Assembly: GCF_029407905.1 (NCBI RefSeq)
Contig: NC_073627.1
Span: 46,369,001-46,433,000, forward strand
From: Bubalus kerabau
Lineage: Eukaryota; Chordata; Mammalia; Artiodactyla; Bovidae
DNA length: 64,000 nucleotides
Direction: 5' to 3'
The translations under genes and the position numbers were made by a program. The notes under the pieces are model-generated. The model was not told the DNA's origin. It worked only from the letters and a program-made list of their open reading frames with translations, and searched no databases. The stretch's first letter is position 1, and the number at the start of each line of letters is the position of its first letter. Below, piece after piece: positions 1-11,250 of this stretch.

Positions 1-150
1 CGGTGGGCCCGGGAGCAGTGGCGTGCGGGCCCTAGAGCACTCGGGCTTAGTTGCTCCTCAGCATGTGGAATCCTCCCGGACCTGGGATCCTACTGGTGTC
101 CCTTGCCTTGTAAGGCAGCTTCTTCACCACTGGGCCACCAGGGAAACCCC
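1..150 (-). repeat. CHR-type tRNA-derived SINE, partial
   Basis: It ends on the + strand with ccaccagggaaacccc, the reverse complement of the SINE head, and is cut off by the window start. CHR-type is used here for the cetartiodactyl SINE that begins 'gacttccctggtggtcc' and carries a degenerate tRNA-like promoter. Confidence 0.75.
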
Positions 151-741
151 TTCATGCCAGTTTTAATCTATTTCTACGTCCACTTTGGCATACTGGCTGG
201 TGGCTGGCCCAGCTGTGGGATGTGCCAGGTTTAATGTGAAAGGGCTCCTTTTGCCTTACTGCTGCCACCCAACCCTTTGCTCCAAGGGGAAGGGACTGCG
301 TACTTGGTGAGCACCTACTGAGCTCAAGACTCTCTGCCAGTGCTACACAGATGCTATGTATCATGACCCCAACTACAGCCCTGAACTGTAACCCCTTCTG
401 GTTGAATACTAATGGCCTCCATCCCTAATTCTAAAAGTCCCCTGAATTCTCCACCTCCAGAATCTCGGTCTCCATTCCCTCTCCCAGCTCTGATCCTGTG
501 GTTCAGGGTTCCTCCATGTCCTGGGGCCGAGGGCTGTGCATTCAGTAGGGCTCTTGACTACACACAACAGAAACCCAGTTTAAACCAGCTTATGCACAAG
601 GTGATTTTCTGGGTTCGGATCAGACCGCACAAAGAACAGAGGTGGAGCCACCCTCCGGAAGGACAGGCTGGAGGCTCCGGCACTATCAAGTCTCTGAAAT
701 CCCTCTGGTTCCCATTCCTGCCTCTTTTTCTCAGCCAGGCT
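151..741. other. ADAP2 intron, no gene
   Basis: Mostly unrecognised sequence; a weak MIR-like stretch lies near 300-400. No ADAP2 exon was found. Confidence 0.5.
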
Positions 742-751
742 TTCTTCCTGT

Positions 752-1250
752 TGTTGTTCAGTTGCTCAGTCGTGTCCAATTCTTTGTGACCCCATGGACT
801 GCAGCATACCAGGCTTCCCTGTCCTTCACTATCTCCTGGAGTTTATTCAAACTCATGTCCATTGAGTCGATGATGCCATCCAACCATCTCACCCTCTGTC
901 GCCCCCTCCTCTTCTTGCCCTCAATCTTTCCCAGCATCAGGGAGTCAGCTCCGTTTCCAGTGAGTCAGCTCTTCGCATCAGGTGGCCAAAGTATCAGAAC
1001 TTCAGCTTCAGCATCAGTCCTTCCAATGAATATTTAGGATTGATTTCCTTTAGGATTGACTGGTTTGATCCTTGCAGTCCCAGGGACTTTCAAGAGTCTC
1101 CTCCAGCACCACAGATCGAAAGCATCAATTGTTCGGTGCTCAGCCTTCTTTATGGTCCAGTTCTCACATCCATACATGACTACTGGAAAAACATAGCTCT
1201 GGCTATATAGACCTTTGTTGGCAAAGTGATATCTCTGCTTTTTAATATAC
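752..1250 (-). mobile_element. BovB (RTE) LINE 3' fragment
   Basis: The minus strand reads the C-terminal BovB endonuclease/RT polyprotein tail and 3'UTR. It is flanked by a 10-bp target-site duplication, ttcttcctgt (742-751 and 1251-1260). It is 5' truncated and the frame is broken. Confidence 0.9.
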
Positions 1251-1544
1251 TTCTTCCTGTAGCTGGGAGCAACACCATATCCATGTTCCCAGCTCCAGCT
1301 CCCAGCTCAACCCCGGAGAGAGGGCTTCCAATCCACCTCTCTCAGTTTTGCTCCTTTTGGTCCCCACAGCCCAGGGCCAAGCTCTGATTGACCAATCTGG
1401 GTCAGGTACTCAGTTCTAGGTGGCCATGGGGTGAGGTCATATCAACCTGGGAACGTTTGCCTGGAAAAGGCAAGAGGAAACCAAACAATTGGAATGAAGT
1501 CCCTCTCAGCTGTGTGGATTTTCTGTAGGGGTCATGGGTGGCAA

Positions 1545-1740
1545 TGTCTGGTTGGTCTAATAGCAAACACCTATTATGTGCTCAGCATAGTACTAGGCCC
1601 TCTGTATGCATTTAAACCTCTCAACAACTCTAAGGGATAGGTAGATATAATACTACTGGAATACTCCCCAAGTTCAGAGGAGTAAAGCAACTTGCCCTTG
1701 GTCACACGGTGGATAAATGGTAGAGTAGGACCAGGTCCCA
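1545..1740 (+). repeat. MIR SINE
   Basis: The sequence runs from the 'acctattatgtgctcagcat' type core to 'aagcaacttgcccttggtca', both MIR hallmarks. Confidence 0.75.
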
Positions 1741-2275
1741 GAGGGTCAGACCCCAAGACCACTGCTCTGTCCATTGTAGCATGCCCAGATCTCATGGGTG
1801 GGCCTTGAGGAAGGCTCATGGACTCTCCTGGCTTAAGCTCATGAACACAGTGCAATGTGGCAGAATAGACAGTCCAGGGGAGCTGGCATCTGTCTCATTG
1901 ACCTAGAGGGGCTGAGGTTGGAATAGCATAGCAGTTTGAATTTAGCCCCTGGGGGGAGATATTATTCCCTGGTGAGATACTGGCCTTGTCTGCAGACATT
2001 TTGGAGTATCACAACTTGGGAAGGGTTGCTATTGGTATCAAAGGGGTGGAGGTCTGAGATACTGCTAAACATCCTACAAAGCACAAAATAGTCCCCCACC
2101 ATGAAGCATTACCTGGTCCCAAGTGTTAATAGTATGCAGGTGGAGAAACTTGACCAGGCTGGGCAGGCAGCCAGGCATTGCTGTGAAGCTCCCATCCTCA
2201 GCTACAGGGTCTCATAAAATTGCCATGAAAAGAGGATGCATCAGACACAGCTGACTAAAGGTTCTCTCTTTTTAG
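1741..2275. other. ADAP2 intron, nothing recognised
   Basis: No repeat family or conserved element is recognisable apart from the splice acceptor at the end. Confidence 0.5.
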
Positions 2276-2355
2276 GGTCTTAAAAGAACAGTGGATTCGA
2301 GCTAAGTATGAGAGACAGGAATTTATGGCCGATGGGAAAAACATCTCACCCCCAG
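2276..2355 (+). CDS. ADAP2: ADAP2 exon (end of ArfGAP region / linker)
   Basis: The 80-nt exon follows a pyrimidine-rich tract ending in AG at 2274-2275 and ends before the donor gtaag at 2356. It starts with the last base of a split codon (Leu expected), then encodes VLKEQWIRAKYERQEF and ten further residues, and ends with the first base of a Gly codon. In human ADAP2 this is the C-terminal helix of the ArfGAP module leading into PH1. It is the first exon present; the upstream exon lies outside the window. Confidence 0.95.
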
Positions 2356-3029
2356 GTAAGGTTATTTTCATTATCTCTTGAGGGCTGATTCTGATGCATT
2401 CTAGAAAACAAAGTGCCTGAGTATTAGGAACAAGGTCAGCCGCCCTCGCTCTGGCCCCAGAGACCAAGGTATGGGTTCCTCTGCTTCTGAAATAGCAACA
2501 CCTCGGCTGGTGGGGTTTTATGGTCTTCTTGGCCGAGAAGCTCACTCATTTCAGGTCCTTGCAGGACCACAGGGTGTACAGAGTCTTAGTATAAATTGCA
2601 AAAAGATTCACCCCCTGGACAGACCAGGTAGAAATAGACAATCTGCTTCTGGCTAAGGGAGCCCTGGTGTGGCACAAGCCTTGAGAAGGAGAATGGGCTG
2701 GATTTTGCCTTCCTTCCCGCCTTTGTGCAGGGCATGATCTCATCGGTGGCCTTGGACCTGTGGCACATTCTACCCCTCTGCTGTGAGTCCAAATGGACAC
2801 TGTCCCGGAGAGCAAAATGTACAAAACCGCTCGAGGACCAGAGGCAGCTAGTGCTGAACACTCGTAGCCGCCAGGAGCACAGAGTGTTCATCCACCAGCA
2901 GGGACCCAGAGGTCACTCATTATCACTCATTATTCCCGTACATGAGAGATTTTCAGTTGGCTGATATCAATGTGAAGTTGGGCCTCTTTCAAAATCAGTC
3001 CAGTTTCTCAGTTTTTAGCCTACTTAAGG
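2356..3029. other. ADAP2 intron, nothing recognised
   Basis: Open frames of 60-100 codons occur on both strands but match nothing I know and show no splice or start context. Confidence 0.5.
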
Positions 3030-3039
3030 ATTCCTTTAA

Positions 3040-3332
3040 ATTTTAATTTTATTTATTTCTTTATTTATTTTTGGCTGGGCTGGGTGTTTATTGCCGCACT
3101 GGCTACTCTCTACTTGCAGTGCATTGGCTTCTCGCTGCGGTGTCTTCTCTTGTTGCAGAGCGCAGGCTCTAGGCATGCGGGCTTCAATATTTGTGGCACG
3201 TAGGCTCAGTAGTTGTGGTGCATGGGCTTAGTTGCTCTGCAGCATGTAGGATCTTCCCAGACCAGAGATTGAACCCATGTCCCTTGCACTGGCAGGTGGA
3301 TTCTTAACCACTGGACCACCAGGGAAGTCCCC
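3040..3332 (-). repeat. CHR-type SINE, near full length
   Basis: An AT-rich tail at 3040-3075 is followed by the reverse-complemented body, ending in ccaccagggaagtcccc. Confidence 0.75.
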
Positions 3333-3604
3333 ACCTAAAGGTTTACTATGTCTTCTTAGGAAACAGCCAAGAAAGAAAGTTGAAGGGACCCCCAACTAAA
3401 GTCATACAGCATTGCAAAGTTTCCTCAGAGAGGACCCCACATCCTGCAGCTGTAAGAGCTAAATCAGACCCAAGACGTTTCAGCAGCAGGTGGGCGGTCC
3501 ACTCCACCCCTGAGACTGCACGGCACGGGGTCACCAATAGGCAGGTGAGTGGCCTGTTGGTCTTAGAGCTGTGGTGGTTCACGCTTTCTCATCTTTGGTG
3601 GCAG

Positions 3605-3717
3605 GTAACCGAGAAGGGTTCCTGTGGAAGCGGGGAAGGGACAACGCACAGTTCCTGAAAAGGAGGTTTGTCCTCCTGGCAAGAGAAGGCCTGCTGAAGT
3701 ACTACACTAAAGAAGAG
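3605..3717 (+). CDS. ADAP2: ADAP2 exon (start of PH domain 1)
   Basis: The 113-nt exon starts after AG at 3603-3604 and stops before gtaagc at 3718. It completes the split Gly codon and reads NREGFLWKRGRDNAQFLKRR, the first strands of PH1 with the basic Lys/Arg cluster expected to contact the phosphoinositide headgroup, then FVLLAREGLLKYYTKEE. Cattle-type differences from human, as I remember it, are conservative (Ala for Ser, Lys for Arg, Tyr for Phe). Confidence 0.96.
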
Positions 3718-3949
3718 GTAAGCTTCTCTTACTCCTGCCCGAGCCAGGGCACACATCCCTCTCTGGTCTATGTTTAATCAACGGTGCCTGGTCTTGCCGA
3801 TGAGCTCAGTCACTGAGACTTAGGTGCCACATGCTGCTCCTTTTCCTCATTATACAATCCATCCAGTGCACTGAAAACCTCACCTTCTCTTCACCTTGAA
3901 TGGGCTTAGATTGGTCCATGATTAAGCTTTTGATGATCATTTGACTTGA

Positions 3950-4870
3950 CTTCATTGATTCATTCACTCAAGAAATATTTATTGGGCTTCCTTGGTGGTC
4001 CAGGGGTTAAGAATCCGCCTGCCAATGCAGGGGACATGGGTTCGATCCCTGGTCCGGGAAGATCCCACACGCCGCAGGGCAACTAAGCCTGTATGCGGCA
4101 ACTCCCGACGCCTGTGTACCCTAGAGCCTGTGCTCCATAACAAAGAAGCCACCTCAGTGAGAACCTGTGCACTGCAGCTACAGAGTAGCCCCCGGTCACT
4201 GCAACTAGGGTAAGCCCTCACGCAGCGATGAAAACCCATCGCAGCCAAAAAGTGTATATTCATTGAGCACCGACTATGCTAGACCTTATTCCAAGCACTG
4301 AAGATACAGCAGTGAACTAAACGAAGTTCCTGATCTCTTGGGGCTTCCATTCTAGTGAATAGAGACAGGTAATAACCAAAATATATGTTACCTATCCAGT
4401 GGCGATAAGTTCTATGAAGTAAAATAAAAGAGGGTGAAGGTTAGAGCATGATACAAGTGGGGCATGGGGAGGTGGTCAGAGGAGGCCTCTCTGATGACCT
4501 TTGAGCACAGAACAGAATAAACTGAGTAAGTTATGTGGATATATGGGGGAGGGGTAGAAGAAGCAGAGAGAACAGTACATGCAGGAGCATGGTCAAGTGT
4601 GCTGATTAGAAAAGATGACCCCGCTGAGAGGTGCATCCCTGGTCCCAGTCTAGGCAAGCAGAAGCCTGGATGCTGGTTCTCCCCCATCCCTTCAGCCAGG
4701 AGATTTCTGTTCAGTGCACAAACTGCCCAACCATGAGCCATAGCCGTGGCTTGAGCTGGGAGTGTATTTGGTGAGTCTATAGGGCATGAAGGAGGCCAGA
4801 GTGCCTGGTACAGAGTGAACAAAAAAAATAATGGAGAGAGATGAGCTCACATAGTGGAAGACTTTGAAGA
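3950..4870 (-). repeat. Ancient L2 3' end (antisense), first block
   Basis: 'Attcattcactcaagaaatatttattg ... gagcaccgactatg ... tacagcagtgaac ... cattctagtg' is the reverse complement of an L2 3' region (quoted in short pieces). It is interrupted by a CHR-type SINE at 3985-4256 and continues after younger insertions at 6863 and 7400. Confidence 0.65.
3985..4256 (+). repeat. CHR-type SINE in L2
   Basis: A full-length copy flanked by tatttattg (3976-3984) and tattcattg (4257-4265), 8 of 9 bases matching. Confidence 0.78.
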
Positions 4871-4940
4871 CCATAGGAAGATTTTTTTTTTAACAGCTTT
4901 ATTGCAATGTAAATTCGCATACCACAGGATTCACCTATTT

Positions 4941-5161
4941 CAGTTCAGTTCAGTCGCTCAGTTGTGTCCGACTCTTTGCGACCCCATGAACTGCAGCACG
5001 CCAGGCCTCCCTGTCCATCACCAACTCCTGGAGTCCACCCAAACTCATGTCCATTGAATCGGTGATGCCATCCAACCATCTCATCTTCTGTCGTCCCCTT
5101 CTCCTCCTGCCCTCCATCTTTCCCAGCATCAGGGTCTTTTCAAATGAGTCAGCTCTTTGCA
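4941..5161 (-). mobile_element. BovB fragment inside L1
   Basis: A 5'-truncated BovB tail flanked by a perfect 12-bp duplication, attcacctattt (4929-4940 and 5162-5173). Confidence 0.9.
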
Positions 5162-5320
5162 ATTCACCTATTTAAAGTATATAATTAATAGCTTTTAGTA
5201 TATTCGTGGAGTTGTGCAACTTTGACCACAGTCAATTTTAGAACATTTTCATTACCCTAAAAAGAAAACCCACATGTGTGAGCTCTAGTTCTCTACTCTA
5301 CTAGCCTCCCCTAACCCTGT

Positions 5321-5512
5321 TGTTGTTTGTCACTCAGTCATGTTTGACTCTTTGCAATTCCATGGACTATAGCCTGCCAGGCTCCTCTGTCCATGGGATT
5401 TCCCAGGGGATTTCCATTTCCTACTCCAGAAGGTCTTCCTGACTCATGGGTGGAACCGGTGTCTGCTGCTTGGCAGGTGGATTCTTTACCACTGAATCAC
5501 CAGGGAAGCCCT
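5321..5512 (-). repeat. Bov-tA SINE in L1
   Basis: The reverse complement of Bov-tA: Bov-A part at 5321-5430 and tRNA-like head ending ccagggaagccct at about 5511. Confidence 0.88.
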
Positions 5513-5523
5513 CCCCTTGCCCT

Positions 5524-5790
5524 GCTGCTGCTGCTGCTGCTAAGTCGCTTCCGTCGTATCTGACTCTGTGCGACCCCATAGATGGCAGCCCACCAGGCTC
5601 CCCCCATCCCTGGGATTCTCCAGGCAAGAACACTGGAGTGGGTTGCCATTTCCTTCTCCAATGCATGAAAGTGAAGTCATTCAGTCGTGTCCAACCCTCA
5701 GCAACCCCATGGACTGCAGCCTTCTAGGCTCCTCCATCCATGGGATTTGCCAGGCAAGAGTACTGGAGTGGGGTGCCATTGCCTTCTCTG
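5524..5790 (-). repeat. Bov-A2 SINE
   Basis: A dimeric Bov-A2 with (CTG)n at its 5' end on the + strand. It is flanked by a perfect 11-bp duplication, ccccttgccct (5513-5523 and 5791-5801). Confidence 0.92.
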
Positions 5791-6639
5791 CCCCTTGCCC
5801 TAGGCAACCTCTAATCTGTTGTCAGATTTGCCTGTTCTCGACATTTCATACAAATGGAATCATACAATATGTGGTCTTTTATAACAGACTCCCTTCATTT
5901 AGCATTAGGTTTTTAAGGATCATTCATGTTGTAGCACGTATCAGTACTTCATTTCTTTTTATTGCCAAGTAATATTCCACATTTCACTTATTTATTCATC
6001 AGCTGATAAACAGTTGAGTTGTTTCCACTTTTGGGCTAGTATGAATAATGCTGCTATGAACATTTGTGTACAAGGTTTTATGTGAATCTACATTTCCAAT
6101 TTTCTTGGGTAATTCTCCCTAGGAGTGGAACTGCTGAGTCATATGGTAACTCTTTGTTTAATTTTTTGAGGAATTTTTCCAAAGTAGCTGCACCATTTTA
6201 CATTCCCACCAGCAATGTATGAGGGTCCTCCACATCCTCACCAATGTTTGTTATTATCTGTCTTTTTGATCATAGCCATCTTAATGGGTACAAGATAATA
6301 TCTCATTGTGATTTTGATTTGCATTTCCTCGATGGCTAGTGATGTTGTATGTCTTCTCATGTACTTACTGGCCAGTTGCCCATCTTCTTTGTAGAAATGT
6401 TTATTCACAGCCTTTTCTCATATTTTTATTATGTTATTTGTTTTCTGGGTTTTTTTTTTAGCTATAATAGTTCTTTATATAGTCTATATACAAGGCCCTT
6501 ATTGGGTATATTATTTTTTTTATTACATTCTTATTTCTTAATATTCTTTTTCATTAGGGTTTATCACCAGAATATTTTTACAAAAAATTTCTGTGCTTGG
6601 ATTTTACTCTGTTATTGGGAAGACATACAAGGGTTTGGG

Positions 6640-6862
6640 GGCTTCTCAGATGGCACTAGTGGTAAGGAACCTGCCTGCCAATGGAGGAGATATAAGAGAC
6701 CCAAGTTTTATCCCTGGGTCAGGAAGATCCCCTGCAGGAGGGCATGGCAACCCACTCCAGCGTTCTTGACTGGAGAATCCCTTGGACCTTGGAGCCTGGT
6801 GGGCTATGATCCATAGCATTGCAAAGAATCAGACACTACTGAAGTGACTTAGCATGCACACA
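6640..6862 (+). repeat. Bov-tA SINE
   Basis: Starts with ggcttctcagatggcactag and ends with actgaagtgacttagcatgc. It is diverged but full length. Confidence 0.88.
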
Positions 6863-7130
6863 GGAGGGTTTTGAGCAGAAAAGTGATCAGCTTTGACTAA
6901 AACTTTAAAAAGAGACACTCTGGCTGCTACTTGAACAAGAGTGGGGCAGGAGGAGGCAAGCGTAGAAGCAGAGAAACCAGTTAGGAAGCTACTACAATAA
7001 TCCAAGATCAGGATAATGGTGTTGGAGATGGTTAAAAGTGGGCTGCTTGCATTTTGGAAATAGAGCCAGTGAGATCTACTGAAGGATTGGACATGGGGTG
7101 TGAAAGTCAGAGGGATCAAGAATGAGCCAC
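6863..7130 (-). repeat. Ancient L2 (antisense), second block
   Basis: 'Actctggctgctacttgaac' and 'ccagttaggaagctactaca' are the reverse complement of L2. It continues the element begun at 3950. Confidence 0.6.
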
Positions 7131-7400
7131 AGGACTTCCCTGGTGGTCCAATGGTTAAGAATCCACCCGCCAGTGCAGAAGACACAGGTTCGATCTCTGC
7201 TCCAGGAAGATTCTACGTGCTGTGAAGAACTAAGCCTGTGTGCCGCAACTACTGAGCCAAGTGCTCTGGAGCCCATGAGCCACAACAAGAGAAGACACCG
7301 CAATGAGAACCCCATGCAACTAGAGAGAAAGTTGCCTCCTCTCGCGGCAGCTAGAGAAAGCCCAAGGGCAGCAACGAAGACCTAGCTCAGCAAAAAATAA
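7131..7400 (+). repeat. CHR-type SINE in L2
   Basis: A full-length copy starting aggacttccctggtggtcc and ending in an A-rich cagcaaaaaataa tail. Confidence 0.78.
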
Positions 7401-7640
7401 GAATGCATCCCAGATTTTTTGCCTTATGCAACTATGAGGTTAGTTTGTCATTTGCTGAGATGGCAAAGATTTAGCTCCCTAAGGGGATGATCATGAGTCC
7501 TTTTTCATTTGAGATGCTTATTAGTCATCCATGTAGAGACTGAGGAAGACGTTCTCAGAAGTTCTGAGTCTAGAGGTTTGGGGAAAGTTTTGAGCTGGAG
7601 TCAGCAGTGTGCAAACTGGTTGAGCAACAGGACTGGTTGG
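7401..7640 (-). repeat. Ancient L2 (antisense), third block
   Basis: 'Tcatttgagatgcttattag' and 'catccatgtagagactgagg' continue the same antisense L2 consensus order. G-rich low-complexity sequence follows at 7651-7680. Confidence 0.55.
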
Positions 7641-7719
7641 AATCACCGAGGTGGGCGGGGGGGGGGTGGGGGTGAGTGAGAAAAGATGTCTAAGGACTGA
7701 GTATTATAGGTATTTGTTA

Positions 7720-7960
7720 CTGAGTGACACACCACCCTAAAACTTAGTTGCTTGAAATAACAATTGATTGTGTCTCATAATCCTCTGGGGTCAGGAATTT
7801 GAGCAGGTGGCTGAAGAGTACTCCCTGTGACTTCAGCTGGGTCGTTCCGTCTGCTCCATTTTCCTGGGCTGGGCTAGGAGACCCAGAAAGCCTTCGCTCA
7901 CATGTCTCGTGCTTTGCTTCGTTGTGGCTTTTCTTTCTGTGAATGTTCCTCATTCAGAAG
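7720..7960 (-). repeat. Ancient MLT1/MER-like LTR remnant (tentative)
   Basis: 'Caccctaaaacttagttgct' followed by 'ataatcctctggggtcagga' resembles the common 'taccacaaacttagtggctt ... cacagttctgtgggtcagga' mammalian LTR sequence. A second copy is at 45740-46080. The family name is a guess. Confidence 0.4.
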
Positions 7961-8091
7961 TCCAGTTCAAGCTTTGTTACAGCATGGCGTCCGACTTCCC
8001 CCAAGCAAACAAGGATGCTGCCAGGCCTCAAAGCTTAGGCCAGGAACTGCCTGCTATTGGTCAATTCAAGTCATGCAACCAAAACCAATTC

Positions 8092-8378
8092 GGTTCAGTT
8101 CAGTTCAGTCACTCAGTCGTGTTCGACTCTTTGCGATCCCATGGACTGCAGCACGCCAGGCCTCCCTGTCCATCACCAACTCCTGGAGTTCACCCAAACT
8201 CATGTCCATTGAGTCGGTGATGCCATCCAACCATCTCATCCTCTGTCGTCCCCTTCTCCTCCCGCCTTCAATCTTTCCCAGGATCAAGGCCTTTTCAAAG
8301 GAGTCAGTTCTTCGCATCAGTTGGCCAAAGTATTGGAGTTTCAGCTTCAACATCAGTCCTTGGGGAGGGGATAGAGAT
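8092..8378 (-). mobile_element. BovB fragment
   Basis: The minus strand reads the RMRWLDGITDSMDMSLGELQ type C-terminal BovB motif. It is 5' truncated and still open over about 90 codons. Confidence 0.9.
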
Positions 8379-8385
8379 TGCACCT

Positions 8386-8688
8386 CTTTTTTTTTTTTAA
8401 TATTTATTTACTCCTTATTTTTGGCTGTGCTGGGTCTTCACTGCTGCACTCAAGCTTTCTCTAGTTGTGGCGAGCAGGAGTTACTCTCTAGTGGTACAGG
8501 GGCTCCTCACTCTGGTGGCTTCTCTTGCTGTGGAGCATGGGCTGCAGAGCGCACCAGCTCAGTAGTTGTGGCTCGTGGACTTAGTTGCTCTGCGGCATGT
8601 AGGATCTTAGTTCCCTGACCAGGGGCTGAGTCTTCATCCCCTGCATTGCAAGGGGGATTCTTAATCACTGGGCCACCAGGGAAGTCCC
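8386..8688 (-). repeat. CHR-type SINE
   Basis: A T-rich tail at 8387-8405, then the full reverse body ending ccaccagggaagtccctg. It directly abuts the BovB fragment. Confidence 0.78.
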
Positions 8689-8971
8689 TGAAGTCCTAAC
8701 TTTAACTCATTTTAATTTTAATATCTACATGTGACTATAGCTACCGCTCCTATGGGACTAGACTGTTGGTATCATTTTTCTCCCTCTCATCAGTTATAAA
8801 AGGAAACATTTGTTTTCCCTTTGCCTTCTTAGCATCAGGGAGTGCTCAAAATGTGTTCAGACCCTGAGAACAGAGTATAGTATGGGAAGACATGCTTTGA
8901 GGCCTACCCCTGCTTTTGTTGGTTTATCTGTTTTATTTGATTGGCTTCCATGGATATTCATTGTAAATTCC

Positions 8972-9090
8972 TTTTTTTTTTTTTGGTTGCACAGCATGAA
9001 GGATCTTAGTTACCTGACCAGGAACTGAACCCGTGCCCCCTACAGTGGAAGCGTGGAGTCCTAACCACTGGACCGCTAAGGGAAATCCTA
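8972..9090 (-). repeat. CHR-type SINE, short form
   Basis: A poly-T run followed by the tRNA-like head only, ending ctaagggaaatccta. Confidence 0.65.
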
Positions 9091-9382
9091 ATGATTTATT
9101 TTAGAAAAAGTTCTATGGCTGAAAAACTTGAAAAGTGCCAAGTTACGGTCTTTCCAAGCCCCCTTCCAGCTCAGAGAAGCCAATTGATTAAGCAGGATTA
9201 GTGGGATGGCTGGATACAGAGAATGGTAGAATATCTGTGGATCTTGATATTAGAGCAAGAACATTAAAAACCTGTGTGGAGTTCCGAATTGGTCACGTTT
9301 GCCTTCAGGCTTGATGGCGAAGGTGAGGAGAAGTCACTCCACTGACTGTAGGCATCCTGAGTACCCGATTCCTCTCTTTTAG

Positions 9383-9529
9383 GGTAAAGACCCCAAAGCT
9401 GTCATCAGCATCAAGGACTTGAATGCCACCTTCCAGACAGAGAAGATTGGGAACCCCCATGGGCTGCAGATCACCTACCGGAGAGATGGCCGCGTTCGGA
9501 ACCTGTTTGTGTACCACGAGAATGGGAAG
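9383..9529 (+). CDS. ADAP2: ADAP2 exon (core of PH domain 1)
   Basis: The 147-nt, phase-0 exon (49 codons) has its acceptor AG at 9381-9382 and donor gtgag at 9530. It encodes GKDPKAVISIKDLNATFQTE onward to FVYHENGK, the middle strands of PH1. It is separated from the previous exon by a 5.7-kb intron packed with nested repeats. Confidence 0.96.
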
Positions 9530-9659
9530 GTGAGAGGGTGGCGTTGCCGCTCAGCCTCCAGCTCAGCAGCCCCGAACCTCGCGGGCCCAGCTCCCTGACT
9601 CCCTGGCGCTGCAGCCTCTTGAGACGCGATGCTGCTGTTCGCTTTCATCTGTTGTCACT

Positions 9660-9779
9660 TTCTGGTTTTGGCCACATTGTGTGGCTTGTGGGGTCTTAGT
9701 TCCCCAACCAGGGATCAAACTTGGACCCACGACAATGAAAGCACCGAGTCCTAACCACCAAACCGTCAGGGAAGTCCCT
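9660..9779 (-). repeat. CHR-type SINE, short form
   Basis: Begins tctggttttggccacattgt and ends ccgtcagggaagtccctg, 130 bp after the ADAP2 exon at 9383-9529. Confidence 0.65.
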
Positions 9780-10014
9780 GTTGTCACTTCTGGTCGGAGA
9801 CAGAGTAAAGTTAAGGCAGAGCGAGAACTGGGAGAGGAACCTGGTGGGGACCAGGGGTGTGTCTGGATGGTGCACAGCCACCAAGGGGCGTCCGGTTAGC
9901 AGACGGGACTATGCCCAGAGGTGGCCAATCAGGTGCAGCCAGAGATTCCAAATATGACAGGAGGGATGACTCGAAGCTCAAACAGCCGTGCGTCACGTGG
10001 CCTCCCTTCGCAGT

Positions 10015-10170
10015 GTGTGGTCCAGCACCAACTGCCTGAGCATCACCTGGGAGCTTGTTAGAACTGGTGCTTGGGCCCATCCTGGACCTGCTGAGTTAGA
10101 AACTGCGTTTTCACAGGATCCCTAGGTGATACTCAGGCACGCTGAAGTTTGAGAAGCACTATCAAAGGTC
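10015..10170 (-). repeat. MER5A (hAT-Charlie MITE)
   Basis: 'Gcatcacctgggagcttgtt' and 'ctgctgagttagaaactgcg' match MER5A, with the terminal 'gaagtttgagaagcactatc'. Confidence 0.75.
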
Positions 10171-10385
10171 CAGGAAGTCAGCTCCATCAGAGAAGAGTAG
10201 GCCAATAGTACAGCTGCAAAGACAAAAGCCGGCTCTAAGTGGCAGGGTCATGTGACTGGGCAAGAGTCAGAGATGCTAAGTGGAGGTGAGGAGGTGCAAA
10301 GGTGGGGGCTGATGTTTTGTGATTTGCTATTAATTCTGTGCTGGGCACTTTTCTTGGTGATCACTATACATCATTGCTTTTCTTT

Positions 10386-10509
10386 TTTAAAAAATAATTA
10401 ATTAATTAATTTGGCTGTGCCATGCGGGATGTGGGATCTTCATTCCCTGACCAAAGATGGAACCATTGGAAGCGTGGAGTCTTAATCACTGGACTGCCAG
10501 GGAAGTCCT
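10386..10509 (-). repeat. CHR-type SINE, short form
   Basis: An A/T-rich (taat)n tail, then a reverse head ending gactgccagggaagtcctg. Confidence 0.65.
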
Positions 10510-10576
10510 GTACATCAGTTCTTAATCTTCAAAACAACTCTGGAAATGTTTTATCCCCATGTTACTGAGGCATGGG

Positions 10577-10795
10577 ACTTTCCTCGTGGCTCAGTGGTAA
10601 AGAATCCACCTGCAATGCAGGAGTTGCAGGAGATAAAGGTTCAATCCTTGGGTCAGGAAGATCCCCTGGAGGAAGCCATGGCAACCCACTCCAGTATTCT
10701 TGCCTGGAGAATCCCATGGACAGAGGAACCTGGCGGGTTACAGTCCATAGCATCTCAAAGGGTCGCACACGACTGAAGCGACTTAGCACACATGC
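10577..10795 (+). repeat. Bov-tA SINE
   Basis: A full-length copy flanked by actgaggcatggg (10564-10576) and actgaggcgtggg (10796-10808), 12 of 13 matching. Confidence 0.9.
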
Positions 10796-11034
10796 ACTGA
10801 GGCGTGGGTGTGTTAAGTAATTTGCTCACAGTTATGTGGCCAATGGTTCCTGAACCCTGCACCTGTCTTACCACCCCATGTGCCTCTGCTGGAGGAAGAC
10901 CCTTGCCAGCAGGAGTCAGAAACTAGATACAGGGCCTGGATCTTCCCACGAGGCCCCAGCACTGGGATACTGACCATGGATCGTCCTCAGCAGGCTTCAT
11001 GCTCTCTCCACTGTCTGGGCTGACTTCCTGGCGT

Positions 11035-11250
11035 GGTCTGAAGAGCTGGGGTTTGGAGTCGGAAGTTGGGACCCTGCTTCTGCCACTCCCTTGTGTGTTC
11101 CTAGGGCAGGTCCCTTCCCTTCCTAAGTCTGCTTGTGTGTGGTTGATAATACCCACTTCCCAGAGGGGTCTTGAGGATTGAGAGACTGTGGACCATGAAT
11201 GTGAATGCATCTCGTTACTGTGAAGTGCATTATAAACAGTAGTCGTCACC
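11035..11250 (+). repeat. MIR SINE
   Basis: 'Gtttggagtcggaagttggg ... ctgcttctgccactcccttg ... ataatacccacttccc' is typical MIR order. Confidence 0.7.

Larger units (their letters stand above)
4885..6639 (-). mobile_element. L1M-type LINE-1 3' region (antisense), in blocks
   Basis: The old L1 3'UTR/ORF2 end reads on the minus strand at 4885-4940, 5162-5320 and 5802-6639. The blocks are separated by BovB, Bov-tA and Bov-A2 insertions. The sense-strand text around 6000-6350 is the familiar antisense L1 3' end. Confidence 0.75.

Noticed and set aside
2471..2964. Several 60-100-codon frames in an ADAP2 intron
   Set aside because: No similarity, both strands equally open, no exon-like borders.
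4950..5162. Minus-strand protein containing a RWLDGITDSMDM motif, also at 8105-8383 and 32277-32531
   Set aside because: These are C-terminal pieces of the BovB polyprotein, not host genes.
7902..8618. 238-codon frame
   Set aside because: It crosses unrelated sequence, a BovB fragment and a CHR-type SINE, so it cannot be a gene.
10546..10820. Overlapping 75-85-codon frames in Bov-tA copies across the window
   Set aside because: The same peptides recur at every Bov-tA/Bov-A2 copy; they are SINE shadows.
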